Assembly (NCBI GenBank): GCA_012511615.1
Contig: JAAZFS010000144.1
Location: forward strand, 1-5,388
DNA from: Elusimicrobiota bacterium
Lineage (GTDB): Bacteria; CG03; SLGR01
Length of the DNA: 5,388 nucleotides
Reading direction: 5' to 3'
Of the stretch, positions 1 through 5,388 are shown one piece after another. Below the pieces are notes generated by a model. It made no database searches, was not told the DNA's origin, and worked only from the letters and a program-made list of their open reading frames with translations. Made by a program: the position numbers and the translations under genes. Each line of letters begins with the position of its first letter. The first letter of the stretch is position 1.

Positions 1-606
1 CTTAAATCCAAGACCAGTACTCATCTCCCCCGGCAAATTAAAAGGTAAGCGTTTAATCCGGGCGGCAAGAGGCAGAGACAAAATCCCGTCTACCTTAGCC
101 CACAAATCAATTGTTGGGACAAAAATTCCAGGGTTCATTTTTATTCCCAGATCCCCCATTGTATAGATTCCAGCCCCGACATGCAGTTCATCAAATGGTC
201 TTGGCAAAATAAAGGGTCCAGCAATAAAACCTGGAATTGAGGGAGCGAAAGTCACTCTCATTCTGTATTTAGACACTTCTTCAGCAATCTTTCCCATGAG
301 TTCCCCCTTCCTACCAATAGTTAAGCCATCGAATCCTGTCAGGACTTCCCGATTATGATTGATGAAATCAACAAATTTTATTATGTCGTTTGATATGGAA
401 ATCGGAAGATCAGAGAGTTTAAAATAAAAACGCTCTTGCTGAGTAATGAGCGCAGGATTACAAAGAGCACCGTAGTCGCTCAAGAAAACCGAACCAGCCC
501 CTCCCATTCCCAGATTTTTGATGCCTTCAATCCTAATGGTGGGGGAAGCTTGAAGAGAAATAGATGTTCCAATTATAAAGGCTAATATAGAAAATAGTTT
601 TTTCAT
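1..606 (-). CDS. Putative outer-membrane beta-barrel protein (FadL/PorV/TraF-like), 5' part only
   Basis: The first 202 codons are in the window without a stop; the 3' end lies beyond the left edge. The start is the ATG at 606, chosen because an AGAGGA Shine-Dalgarno sits 9 bases upstream. Another in-frame ATG at 615 would put that site almost on the start codon. Residues 1-20 form a signal peptide: Lys-Lys, a hydrophobic stretch, then a likely cleavage after LQA (SPT follows). Residues 32-53 carry LGMGGAG, then SDYGALCNPAL. This resembles the N-terminal 'GMGGA...D....NPA' signature of FadL/PorV/TraF_2/UPF0164-type barrels. The remainder has alternating short hydrophobic segments rich in Gly and Pro, as expected for beta strands. 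Such proteins sit in the outer membrane and act as channels, transporters or secretion partners. The substrate here is unknown. It lies 15 bases after the lipoprotein gene and is probably co-transcribed with it. Export is well supported; the barrel family is a motif-based inference. Confidence 0.72.
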   Translation of the reverse strand, partial: MKKLFSILAFIIGTSISLQASPTIRIEGIKNLGMGGAGSVFLSDYGALCNPALITQQERFYFKLSDLPISISNDIIKFVDFINHNREVLTGFDGLTIGRKGELMGKIAEEVSKYRMRVTFAPSIPGFIAGPFILPRPFDELHVGAGIYTMGDLGIKMNPGIFVPTIDLWAKVDGILSLPLAARIKRLPFNLPGEMSTGLGFK

Positions 607-615
607 GTTTTTCAT

Positions 616-621
616 TCCTCT
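616..621 (-). promoter_or_regulatory. Ribosome binding site of the barrel gene
   Basis: AGAGGA on the minus strand lies 9 bases before the ATG at 606 and directly follows the stop codon of the lipoprotein gene (622-624). It decides between two in-frame ATGs (606 and 615). Spacing from the upper one would be essentially zero, so the lower one is preferred. Confidence 0.6.
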
Positions 622-1293
622 TTAAAGCGTTTCCAGCTCAGTTTTGAAGCTCTCAAAATTAGCCTTCACTCCACCAAGACCCCCACCCATAGCAGCATTC
701 AAATACTTAATAGCATTATCAATATTTTCGATTGCCTTGTTTATTGTAGCTCTAGTAGGAGTCCCATCAACAGTAAAATTATTCTTGACACTTACACCCG
801 GATCTTGCGACAAGAGGGAGGCAGCATGAAGAAAATAAATGATTCCCAGATTAAGATTAATATCAAAATCATCAGAAGGTATAGCTCCATCAGCACGGCC
901 GTCTGCTATTTTTTTCAAGGCAGGTCCAGCTTCTTCTGTAGCTAGCAAAAGATTACCGGCAAGTATATTACTTAAGAGATCTTCAGCAGCCCCGGTATCT
1001 TGATTAATTAATTGAGGAATCAAACTCGCTATATCCAGTCCGGCATTCTTAAGCTCAGATGAAGCCTTGCCATAAAGAGCCTCAGAATTACCAGGCTGTT
1101 TACTAAGCACGTCATCAAAAAACTTTATTGCATCATCGTAGTCTTTATTGCGTTCAGCATTTATCCCATCCGCCAAAAGGGCATCCACAGACTTGTTACT
1201 ACCGGCGGAATGTGTCCAAGAAAATAGATTTCCGTTCTCACATCCACTCAGAAAAATCAGTGCAGACACAGCAAAAATTAATTCTTTCCTCAT
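622..1293 (-). CDS. TPR-containing lipoprotein, function unknown
   Basis: This encodes 223 residues from the ATG at 1293, which has GGAGGG four bases upstream. An in-frame TTG at 1305 overlaps that ribosome site and is rejected as the start. Residues 1-17 form a lipoprotein signal peptide, with lipobox LSGC and the lipidated cysteine at 18. The next residue is Glu, not the Asp that marks inner-membrane retention in enterobacteria, so outer-membrane anchoring is plausible. Residues about 35-80 fit one or more TPR-type helical hairpins (KDYDDAIKFFDDVLSKQPGNSEAL). The rest is mostly predicted helix, with a hydrophobic helix near 148-162 and an amphipathic helix near 182-202 before a Gly-rich turn (AMGGGLGG). 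No catalytic motif is visible. TPR lipoproteins usually act as periplasmic scaffolds or assembly factors. The barrel gene 15 bases downstream is the obvious candidate partner. I do not recognise a named family. Confidence 0.85.
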   Translation of the reverse strand: MRKELIFAVSALIFLSGCENGNLFSWTHSAGSNKSVDALLADGINAERNKDYDDAIKFFDDVLSKQPGNSEALYGKASSELKNAGLDIASLIPQLINQDTGAAEDLLSNILAGNLLLATEEAGPALKKIADGRADGAIPSDDFDINLNLGIIYFLHAASLLSQDPGVSVKNNFTVDGTPTRATINKAIENIDNAIKYLNAAMGGGLGGVKANFESFKTELETL

Positions 1294-1297
1294 AGTT

Positions 1298-1303
1298 CCC
1301 TCC
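1298..1303 (-). promoter_or_regulatory. Ribosome binding site of the lipoprotein gene
   Basis: GGAGGG on the minus strand lies 4 bases before the ATG at 1293. This strong, well-spaced site fixes the start there. The TTG at 1303-1305 shares a base with this site, so starting at the TTG would leave no usable ribosome site. Confidence 0.75.
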
Positions 1304-1351
1304 AATTATTTAGATAGCTTTTCATTACTTCAATAAATACTAACATCAGTC

Positions 1352-1386
1352 ATTATATATTTGCAAACTTAAGAATATAAGAATCA
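1352..1386 (-). promoter_or_regulatory. Candidate promoter for the lipoprotein/barrel operon
   Basis: On the minus strand a perfect TATAAT occurs at 1357-1352, about 60 bases before the lipoprotein ATG. At 17-base spacing the -35 position reads TTATAT, only three of six matches to TTGACA, in a very AT-rich stretch. The -10 box, the position and the following untranslated leader fit a housekeeping promoter. The poor -35 and the base composition mean a chance match is possible. Confidence 0.35.
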
Positions 1387-1419
1387 AAAAACATAACCGA
1401 CGAGTATAGTATGGTCGTC
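1386..1419 (-). terminator. Weak possible terminator after ahcY
   Basis: In the minus-strand transcript, 50 bases after the ahcY stop, GACGA (1419-1415) can pair with TCGTC (1403-1399) across an 11-base loop. A run of six T follows at 1391-1386. The stem is short and the T run starts seven bases after it, so this is a poor match to an intrinsic terminator. It is nonetheless the only candidate between ahcY and the lipoprotein gene. Confidence 0.2.
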
Positions 1420-1469
1420 TAAAAAAGTGAGGAAATAAATTTACAATTAAACAATAAGATAGAAAAGTT

Positions 1470-2726
1470 TTAGGTACCTATCTGCCAGGACCTCAAATAC
1501 TCCTCCTGCTCTGGAGTCAGTGTATCAATCGCTATTTCCATTGAAGCAAGTTTAAGGCGAGCCACCTCATCATCTATATGAGCAGGTACAGGATATACTT
1601 TTGACATAAATTTGCCCTTATTCTTTACGGCATACTCGGTAGTAAGAGCCTGGGCGGCAAAACTCATATCCATTACACAGGCGGGATGGCCCTCTGCAGC
1701 GGCAAGATTCACTAAACGACCCTCAGCAAGAAGGTTTATTACCCTGCCATCTTTCATTATGTATTGATCCACGCAATTCCGGATATTTTTCTTTACATCA
1801 ACAGCCATCTCTTCGAGCGCTTCCGTATTTATCTCAACATTAAAATGACCAGAGTTTGCAACCATAGCTCCATCTTTCATTAACTCAAAATGTGCTCGGT
1901 CGATTACATTTATGTCGCCGGTGAGAGTACAGAAAATATCACCGATTTTAGCAGCTTCTATCATGGGCATAACCCGGAAACCATCCATCGCGGCCTCTAT
2001 AGCCTTAACTGGGTCGACTTCCGTGACTATCACATTAGCCCCCATTCCCTGGGCCCTCATTGCAAAACCCCGTCCACACCATCCGTATCCAGCAGTGACA
2101 ACGGTTTTTCCCGCAAAAAGAATATCTGTTGCTCGGATTATCCCGTCAACTGTTGACTGGCCAGTCCCATAACGATTGTCAAACAAATGCTTGGTAAGGG
2201 CATCATTTACCGCAAAAACCGGAAATTTCAAAGCGCCGTCTGAAGCCATTGCCCTGAGGCGTATAACTCCAGTAGTCGTCTCTTCCATGCTTGCGATTAT
2301 ATTAGGAATCATCTCTGGGTAGTCTGAATGAATTGTTGATACAAGATCGGCACCATCATCTAGTGTTACCGAGGGTTTGTGCTCTATTGCAGACTTCAGA
2401 TGAGAATAATAGGTGTCGCGGTCTTCCCCTTTAATTGCATATGTTGGTACGTCGTAATATTCAGTAAGGGCGGCCGCCACATCATCTTGAGTTGACAAGG
2501 GATTTGAGGCACATAGTAGAACATCTGCACCGCCGGCTTTCAAGGTTCTCATCAAATTAGCGGTTTCAGCGGTTACGTGCAGGCAAGCAGATAATCTGAG
2601 GCCTTTTAAGGGTTTCTCTTTCTTAAATTTTTCTCTTATCAGTGAGAGTACCGGCATATCATTATCTGCCCACTCTATTCTTTTTTTTCCTTCTGCTTTC
2701 AAATTTTTGTCTTTTATATCACTCAT
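1470..2726 (-). CDS. ahcY: Adenosylhomocysteinase (S-adenosyl-L-homocysteine hydrolase), short archaeal/Thermotoga-like type
   Basis: This 418-residue cytosolic enzyme reversibly splits S-adenosylhomocysteine into homocysteine and adenosine using tightly bound NAD+. It removes the inhibitor of methyltransferases and feeds the methionine cycle. By alignment from memory to the human enzyme, expected residues are present: H50 (in LHVTAET), D123-D124, E149 (EETTTG), K179, D183-N184 (TKHLFDN), H294 (NSGHF) and H347 (EGHP). The NAD-binding Rossmann loop is GYGWCGRG at 213-220, and LLAEGRLVNL is at 332-341. Human Cys195 is replaced by Thr188 in RYGTGQST. The protein ends YLRSWQIGT, without the KPDHYRY tail of the eukaryotic/common bacterial type. 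Both features match the short archaeal-style subfamily. The ATG at 2726 has GGGAG seven bases upstream. No frameshift or missing motif is seen. It lies 138 bases after nadE, whose product it needs as cofactor. Confidence 0.97.
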   Translation of the reverse strand: MSDIKDKNLKAEGKKRIEWADNDMPVLSLIREKFKKEKPLKGLRLSACLHVTAETANLMRTLKAGGADVLLCASNPLSTQDDVAAALTEYYDVPTYAIKGEDRDTYYSHLKSAIEHKPSVTLDDGADLVSTIHSDYPEMIPNIIASMEETTTGVIRLRAMASDGALKFPVFAVNDALTKHLFDNRYGTGQSTVDGIIRATDILFAGKTVVTAGYGWCGRGFAMRAQGMGANVIVTEVDPVKAIEAAMDGFRVMPMIEAAKIGDIFCTLTGDINVIDRAHFELMKDGAMVANSGHFNVEINTEALEEMAVDVKKNIRNCVDQYIMKDGRVINLLAEGRLVNLAAAEGHPACVMDMSFAAQALTTEYAVKNKGKFMSKVYPVPAHIDDEVARLKLASMEIAIDTLTPEQEEYLRSWQIGT

Positions 2727-2733
2727 AACTCTT

Positions 2734-2738
2734 CTCCC
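2734..2738 (-). promoter_or_regulatory. Ribosome binding site of ahcY
   Basis: GGGAG on the minus strand, seven bases before the ATG at 2726, supports the chosen ahcY start. Confidence 0.6.
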
Positions 2739-2795
2739 TTATTTTTTAACTTAATTTTATATCCATAGTATTCAAAGTAAAGCCTTTTTTACGGA

Positions 2796-2824
2796 AAGAT
2801 TAGCCCAATTTCCTCTTTAATCTT
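2796..2824 (-). repeat. Inverted repeat in the nadE-ahcY gap
   Basis: A perfect 7-base inverted repeat (AAGATTA / TAATCTT) with a 15-base spacer lies about 70 bases before the ahcY start. In the minus-strand transcript it could form a weak AT-rich hairpin, with overlapping alternatives such as AAAGA/TCTTT. It is not followed by a T run, so it is not an intrinsic terminator. It could be an operator or an RNA structure in the ahcY leader, or chance in AT-rich DNA. The rest of the 2727-2864 gap shows only AT-rich stretches, such as GGATATAAAAT near 2755-2765, that might hold a promoter but have no convincing -35 box. Confidence 0.25.
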
Positions 2825-2864
2825 AAATCCTGTAAATGTAGTGCAAATGACAGGTCCTAATCAA

Positions 2865-4505
2865 TCAATAGAGCCTTGCAATCGGCATACGCCATCCAGA
2901 GCCGAAAGCTCTAGAAGTCACCCTCAAACCCGGTGGAGACTGTTTTCTCTTGTGCTCGCTTTTTTTTATCGCCTCAATAACCCAAGTAACTATTTCCGAT
3001 TCATAACCTTCCCCAACTATCTGCCTAAAAGAAAAATTCTTCTCTACGTAGAGATTAAGTATCCCATCAAGAATATCATAGGGAGGGAGTGTATCCTCGT
3101 CAGTTTGAGAAGGTTTGAGTTCGGCGGTCGGAGGCCGACTTATAATGCTTGGAGGTATAAGTACCTTATCCCTATTTATGTAGTTAGCAAGCCGATAAAC
3201 ATCAGTTTTGTATATATCAGATAAAACTGCAAGTCCACCAGCAAGGTCGCCGTAAAGAGTGGAATACCCGACTGCAGTCTCACTTTTGTTTTCAGAGGAA
3301 AGAAGAAGGTATCCATAGCGGTTTGAAAAAGCCATCAAAAGGTTTCCTCTTATGCGGGCCTGAATGTTTTGATAGGTAATGTCCACTTCATCTTCTGGTG
3401 GAACTTCATCTATAAGCGTGTCCTTATATTCCTGATAAATTTTATCAATGGGTATTTCCTTGTGTTCTACACCTAGATTTCTTACTAACTCATCAGCAAG
3501 TATGAAGCTTTCTTTAGCAGTATATTCCGAAGGCATGGTCACTCCCACAACATTGGATGCTCCTAAAGCATCTGCAGCAATAGCCGCGACCAAAGCTGAA
3601 TCAATCCCACCGGATATTCCAAGAACAACTTTACTGAAACCACATTTTTCTACATAATCCCTCAATCCCAATGAGAGCGCGGAGAAAAGAAGCGATTCCT
3701 TCTCGGGTATCTTAAACTCAAAGAAAGATCCCTTACTCAAAACATCCACCGTTCCTGTGTGTTCCTTAAAAGATGGAAAAGCGGCCATAGTTTTACCCTC
3801 ATCATCAAAAACAAAGCTTGAACCATCAAATATCAACTCATCATTTCCGCCAACCTGATTTAGAAAAACAAAGGGAATTTTATGGGTTTGTATATGTTTC
3901 TGAATCTCATAATACCTTAAATTAAGTTTTTCCATGCAAAAAGCAGAAGCTGCAATATTTATAATTATTGTGGCCCCCTTCTCTTTCAGGATTTTCACAG
4001 GATTAGAGGACGGCGGAAAATTTGGATAGGAATTGCTCGTCTTCCAGATATCCTCGCACACAGTCAATCCTATCCACTCTCCCATAAACTCAAAAGGTTC
4101 TATTTCTGGATAAGATATAAAATAGGCTTTCTCATCAAAGATATCATGTGGCGAAAAAAGACTCTTCCCTCTAACCTGCCTGATTTTCCCATCTGAGATA
4201 AAAAGAGCAGCATTATAAAGAGCTCCATTCTTTGATTCATCTACTGGGAAAGGGGTCCCTAAAATAAGGCCCTTATCGGAATAATCCGAGCTAAATAAAA
4301 CAAGTTTTTCAAGTGTTTCAGAAATTTCATTTAGAAAGTCGGGATTTTTGAGGAGGTCTCTCGGAGGATAGCCAGAGAGTACAAGTTCGGGAAAAACCAG
4401 AAGATCACTGCGCTGAGCATTTTCCCTGATAGTATCCTTTATTTTCTTAAGATTTCCTTCAAGGTCTCCTACTATGGGGTTTAGTTGAGCTAATGTTACT
4501 CTCAT
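2865..4505 (-). CDS. nadE: Glutamine-dependent NAD+ synthetase
   Basis: This 546-residue cytosolic enzyme carries out the last step of NAD+ biosynthesis: deamido-NAD+ + ATP + glutamine (as ammonia donor) to NAD+. The N-terminal nitrilase-fold glutaminase domain (about 1-260) has its triad: E40 in FPELVLSGYPP, K114 in VRGKSLFSPHD and C150 in LTVCEDIW. The C-terminal ATP-pyrophosphatase domain (about 270-546) has the P-loop SGGIDS at 298-303. It also has SSENKSETAVGYSTLYGD at 403-420, RPPTAELKPSQTDED at 457-471 and the typical end SPPGLRVTSRAFG...RMPIARLY. Length and domain order match the bacterial two-domain form with its own glutaminase, so it need not rely on free ammonia. The ATG at 4505 overlaps the stop of the upstream HD gene (ATGA). 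No clear Shine-Dalgarno precedes it, so translation probably depends on ribosomes finishing the HD gene. No damage is seen. Confidence 0.97.
   Translation of the reverse strand: MRVTLAQLNPIVGDLEGNLKKIKDTIRENAQRSDLLVFPELVLSGYPPRDLLKNPDFLNEISETLEKLVLFSSDYSDKGLILGTPFPVDESKNGALYNAALFISDGKIRQVRGKSLFSPHDIFDEKAYFISYPEIEPFEFMGEWIGLTVCEDIWKTSNSYPNFPPSSNPVKILKEKGATIIINIAASAFCMEKLNLRYYEIQKHIQTHKIPFVFLNQVGGNDELIFDGSSFVFDDEGKTMAAFPSFKEHTGTVDVLSKGSFFEFKIPEKESLLFSALSLGLRDYVEKCGFSKVVLGISGGIDSALVAAIAADALGASNVVGVTMPSEYTAKESFILADELVRNLGVEHKEIPIDKIYQEYKDTLIDEVPPEDEVDITYQNIQARIRGNLLMAFSNRYGYLLLSSENKSETAVGYSTLYGDLAGGLAVLSDIYKTDVYRLANYINRDKVLIPPSIISRPPTAELKPSQTDEDTLPPYDILDGILNLYVEKNFSFRQIVGEGYESEIVTWVIEAIKKSEHKRKQSPPGLRVTSRAFGSGWRMPIARLY
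4502..4505 (-). other. ATGA stop-start overlap coupling the HD gene to nadE
   Basis: The TGA of the HD gene (4504-4502) and the ATG of nadE (4505-4503) share bases. The sequence just before (CCGAAATCCTAA) has no good Shine-Dalgarno. This arrangement normally means re-initiation by the same ribosomes and matched amounts of the two proteins. Confidence 0.85.
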
Positions 4506-5388
4506 TTAGGATTTCGGTTGTCTAATCTTCTGAATTTTTCTTTAAAAGTGTCTGGGGCATTGCAAACAGAGTCCCTCAAATATTTCAGCTGATTCTCAAT
4601 CGATGTTATGTATATATTTTCGTCAATTCCGCTTCTTGCCTTAAAATGAATCTGCGCATAGTTTATGGCATTTTGAAAATCATCAATAAGTCTTATTTTG
4701 ACGGTATTTTCATAGAAATCCCCTGTACGAGAAACAAGATCGAACTCTGATGAATAAACTGGAAGTCCGGCATCGAGAAATTCTTCATATAAATATTGGA
4801 GCCTTTCAAGATAAGTCCGGGCGGCCATCTGGCCTGCAAGATCTGCTGTACCCAAGATATTTCCAAGTATTCGATCTATTTCGGAGGCAAACTTTAGATC
4901 GCTTATAGTAGTGAAGAGATCTGTTGTTTCAATCAATTTTCCCGATAAGGCAATCTCTTTCCTTGAAAATCTTTCAGCCTTCAGATAGTTTGCTGTAAAC
5001 TCTTTTCCCCTTTCCTCGTGGTTTACCAGATTGCGAGCACCTTTTTCTTTCGGGTCTTCCTCCTTAGAAATAAAACCACTGTCATGGAAAAGAGCGGAGA
5101 TAAAAAGTATTTCGGCTTTCCGGAAAGGTATGATTTCATCGGGATTGGCAATATTATATCCATCCAAAAGCCTTCCAGCTGCCAGAAAAACTTCCGCGGA
5201 GTGCATTATATCATGATAGGGAGTATCGCATTTGCAATATCCTGGGTAATCACCGTTAAAGAGCCTGATAAAATCCTTGAAGGCATTTTCTAGGAAAGAA
5301 AAATCCTCGTCTTTATACGTTTGTTTTAATATAAAGAAAATCTCTTTTGATACCGCCTCAGCAGAAGGAGGATTGACGAGCTCATGAC
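4502..5388 (-). CDS. HD-superfamily metal-dependent phosphohydrolase (PDE-like), 3' part only
   Basis: The frame is open from the right edge to the TGA at 4502, giving 294 residues; the start lies outside the window. Numbers count from the first full codon. The HD ligand order is present: H62 (in PYHDIMHSAEV, 56-66), H101-D102 (ALFHDSG) and D182 (GTADLA). NHEERGKEF at 122-130 follows the HD pair. The YH(N/D)xxH, HD, ADL order recalls cyclic-nucleotide phosphodiesterases, and the NEER-like element recalls bacterial predicted HD phosphohydrolases. A hydrolytic role on a nucleotide or other phosphate ester is likely; the substrate is unknown. The only in-window ATG (5206) falls inside the first motif (M61) and has no ribosome site, so it is not the start; no GTG or TTG occurs in frame above it. 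The C-terminal segment (about 185-294) is helical, with HFKARSGIDENIY near 248-260. The four-base overlap with nadE points to one operon. Confidence 0.82.
   Translation of the reverse strand, partial: HELVNPPSAEAVSKEIFFILKQTYKDEDFSFLENAFKDFIRLFNGDYPGYCKCDTPYHDIMHSAEVFLAAGRLLDGYNIANPDEIIPFRKAEILFISALFHDSGFISKEEDPKEKGARNLVNHEERGKEFTANYLKAERFSRKEIALSGKLIETTDLFTTISDLKFASEIDRILGNILGTADLAGQMAARTYLERLQYLYEEFLDAGLPVYSSEFDLVSRTGDFYENTVKIRLIDDFQNAINYAQIHFKARSGIDENIYITSIENQLKYLRDSVCNAPDTFKEKFRRLDNRNPK

Noticed and set aside
644..1336. Short plus-strand open frames opposite the lipoprotein gene
   Set aside because: They are explained as shadows of a clear lipoprotein frame with its own ribosome site and lipobox.
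1890..2172. Two overlapping plus-strand open frames opposite ahcY
   Set aside because: They are antisense to the NAD-binding core of ahcY, whose conserved motifs explain this sequence fully.
2829..2854. CCTGT/ACAGG inverted repeat as a terminator after nadE
   Set aside because: The stem is five pairs across a 16-base loop, with no T run after it in the minus-strand transcript.
2727..2864. SAM or SAH riboswitch before ahcY
   Set aside because: The leader is short and AT-rich, and lacks the GC-rich helices and conserved loops of those riboswitches.
2841..3224. Plus-strand open frame of 127 codons
   Set aside because: It lies almost entirely opposite the conserved C-terminal end of nadE, has low-complexity basic and aromatic content with no recognisable domain, and has no convincing ribosome site. 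It is an antisense shadow.
3448..3657. Short plus-strand open frame opposite nadE
   Set aside because: It lies opposite the nadE region with the ATP-binding P-loop and has no independent support.
5204..5206. ATG at 5206 as the start of the HD gene
   Set aside because: It falls within the first HD motif, has no Shine-Dalgarno (CTCCCTATCATGATA precedes it), and the frame continues upstream without a stop to the window edge.
5018..5293. Plus-strand open frames opposite the HD gene
   Set aside because: The minus-strand frame carries the HD motifs and runs open through this region. The plus-strand frames show no domain.

Overview
The window is a stretch of bacterial chromosome in which every supported gene lies on the minus strand, so the gene order reads from the right edge to the left edge. 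The DNA is moderately AT-rich, with dense coding and short gaps. One product is a lipoprotein with a lipobox and another looks like an outer-membrane barrel, so the host should be a two-membrane (Gram-negative type) bacterium. Lineage cannot be fixed from the sequence alone. The adenosylhomocysteinase is of the short type found in archaea, Thermotoga and many deep-branching or uncultured bacteria. I see no insertion sequence, phage gene, tRNA, rRNA or CRISPR array.

Right block (2865-5388): the 3' part of an HD-superfamily phosphohydrolase gene runs in from beyond the right edge. Its stop overlaps the start of nadE (glutamine-dependent NAD+ synthetase) in an ATGA junction, so the two are almost certainly translated together. 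The HD gene is open right to the window edge, and its first metal-site motif lies upstream of the only in-window ATG. It is therefore a partial gene, not a 234-residue protein.

Middle block (1470-2864): after a 138-base gap with a small inverted repeat comes ahcY (S-adenosylhomocysteine hydrolase), complete and with all expected catalytic residues. AhcY needs bound NAD+, the product of the upstream gene. This gives a possible NAD / adenosine / methylation-cycle theme, but that link is inference.

Left block (1-1469): after a 164-base gap with a candidate promoter come a TPR-containing lipoprotein and, 15 bases later, the first 202 codons of an exported protein. The latter has the glycine-rich N-terminal motif of FadL/PorV/TraF-like outer-membrane barrels and runs off the left edge. 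These two look like an envelope operon separate from the metabolic genes.

Most of the window is ordinary core metabolism. The parts most worth a second look are the coupled HD-phosphohydrolase/nadE pair and the uncharacterised lipoprotein/barrel pair.
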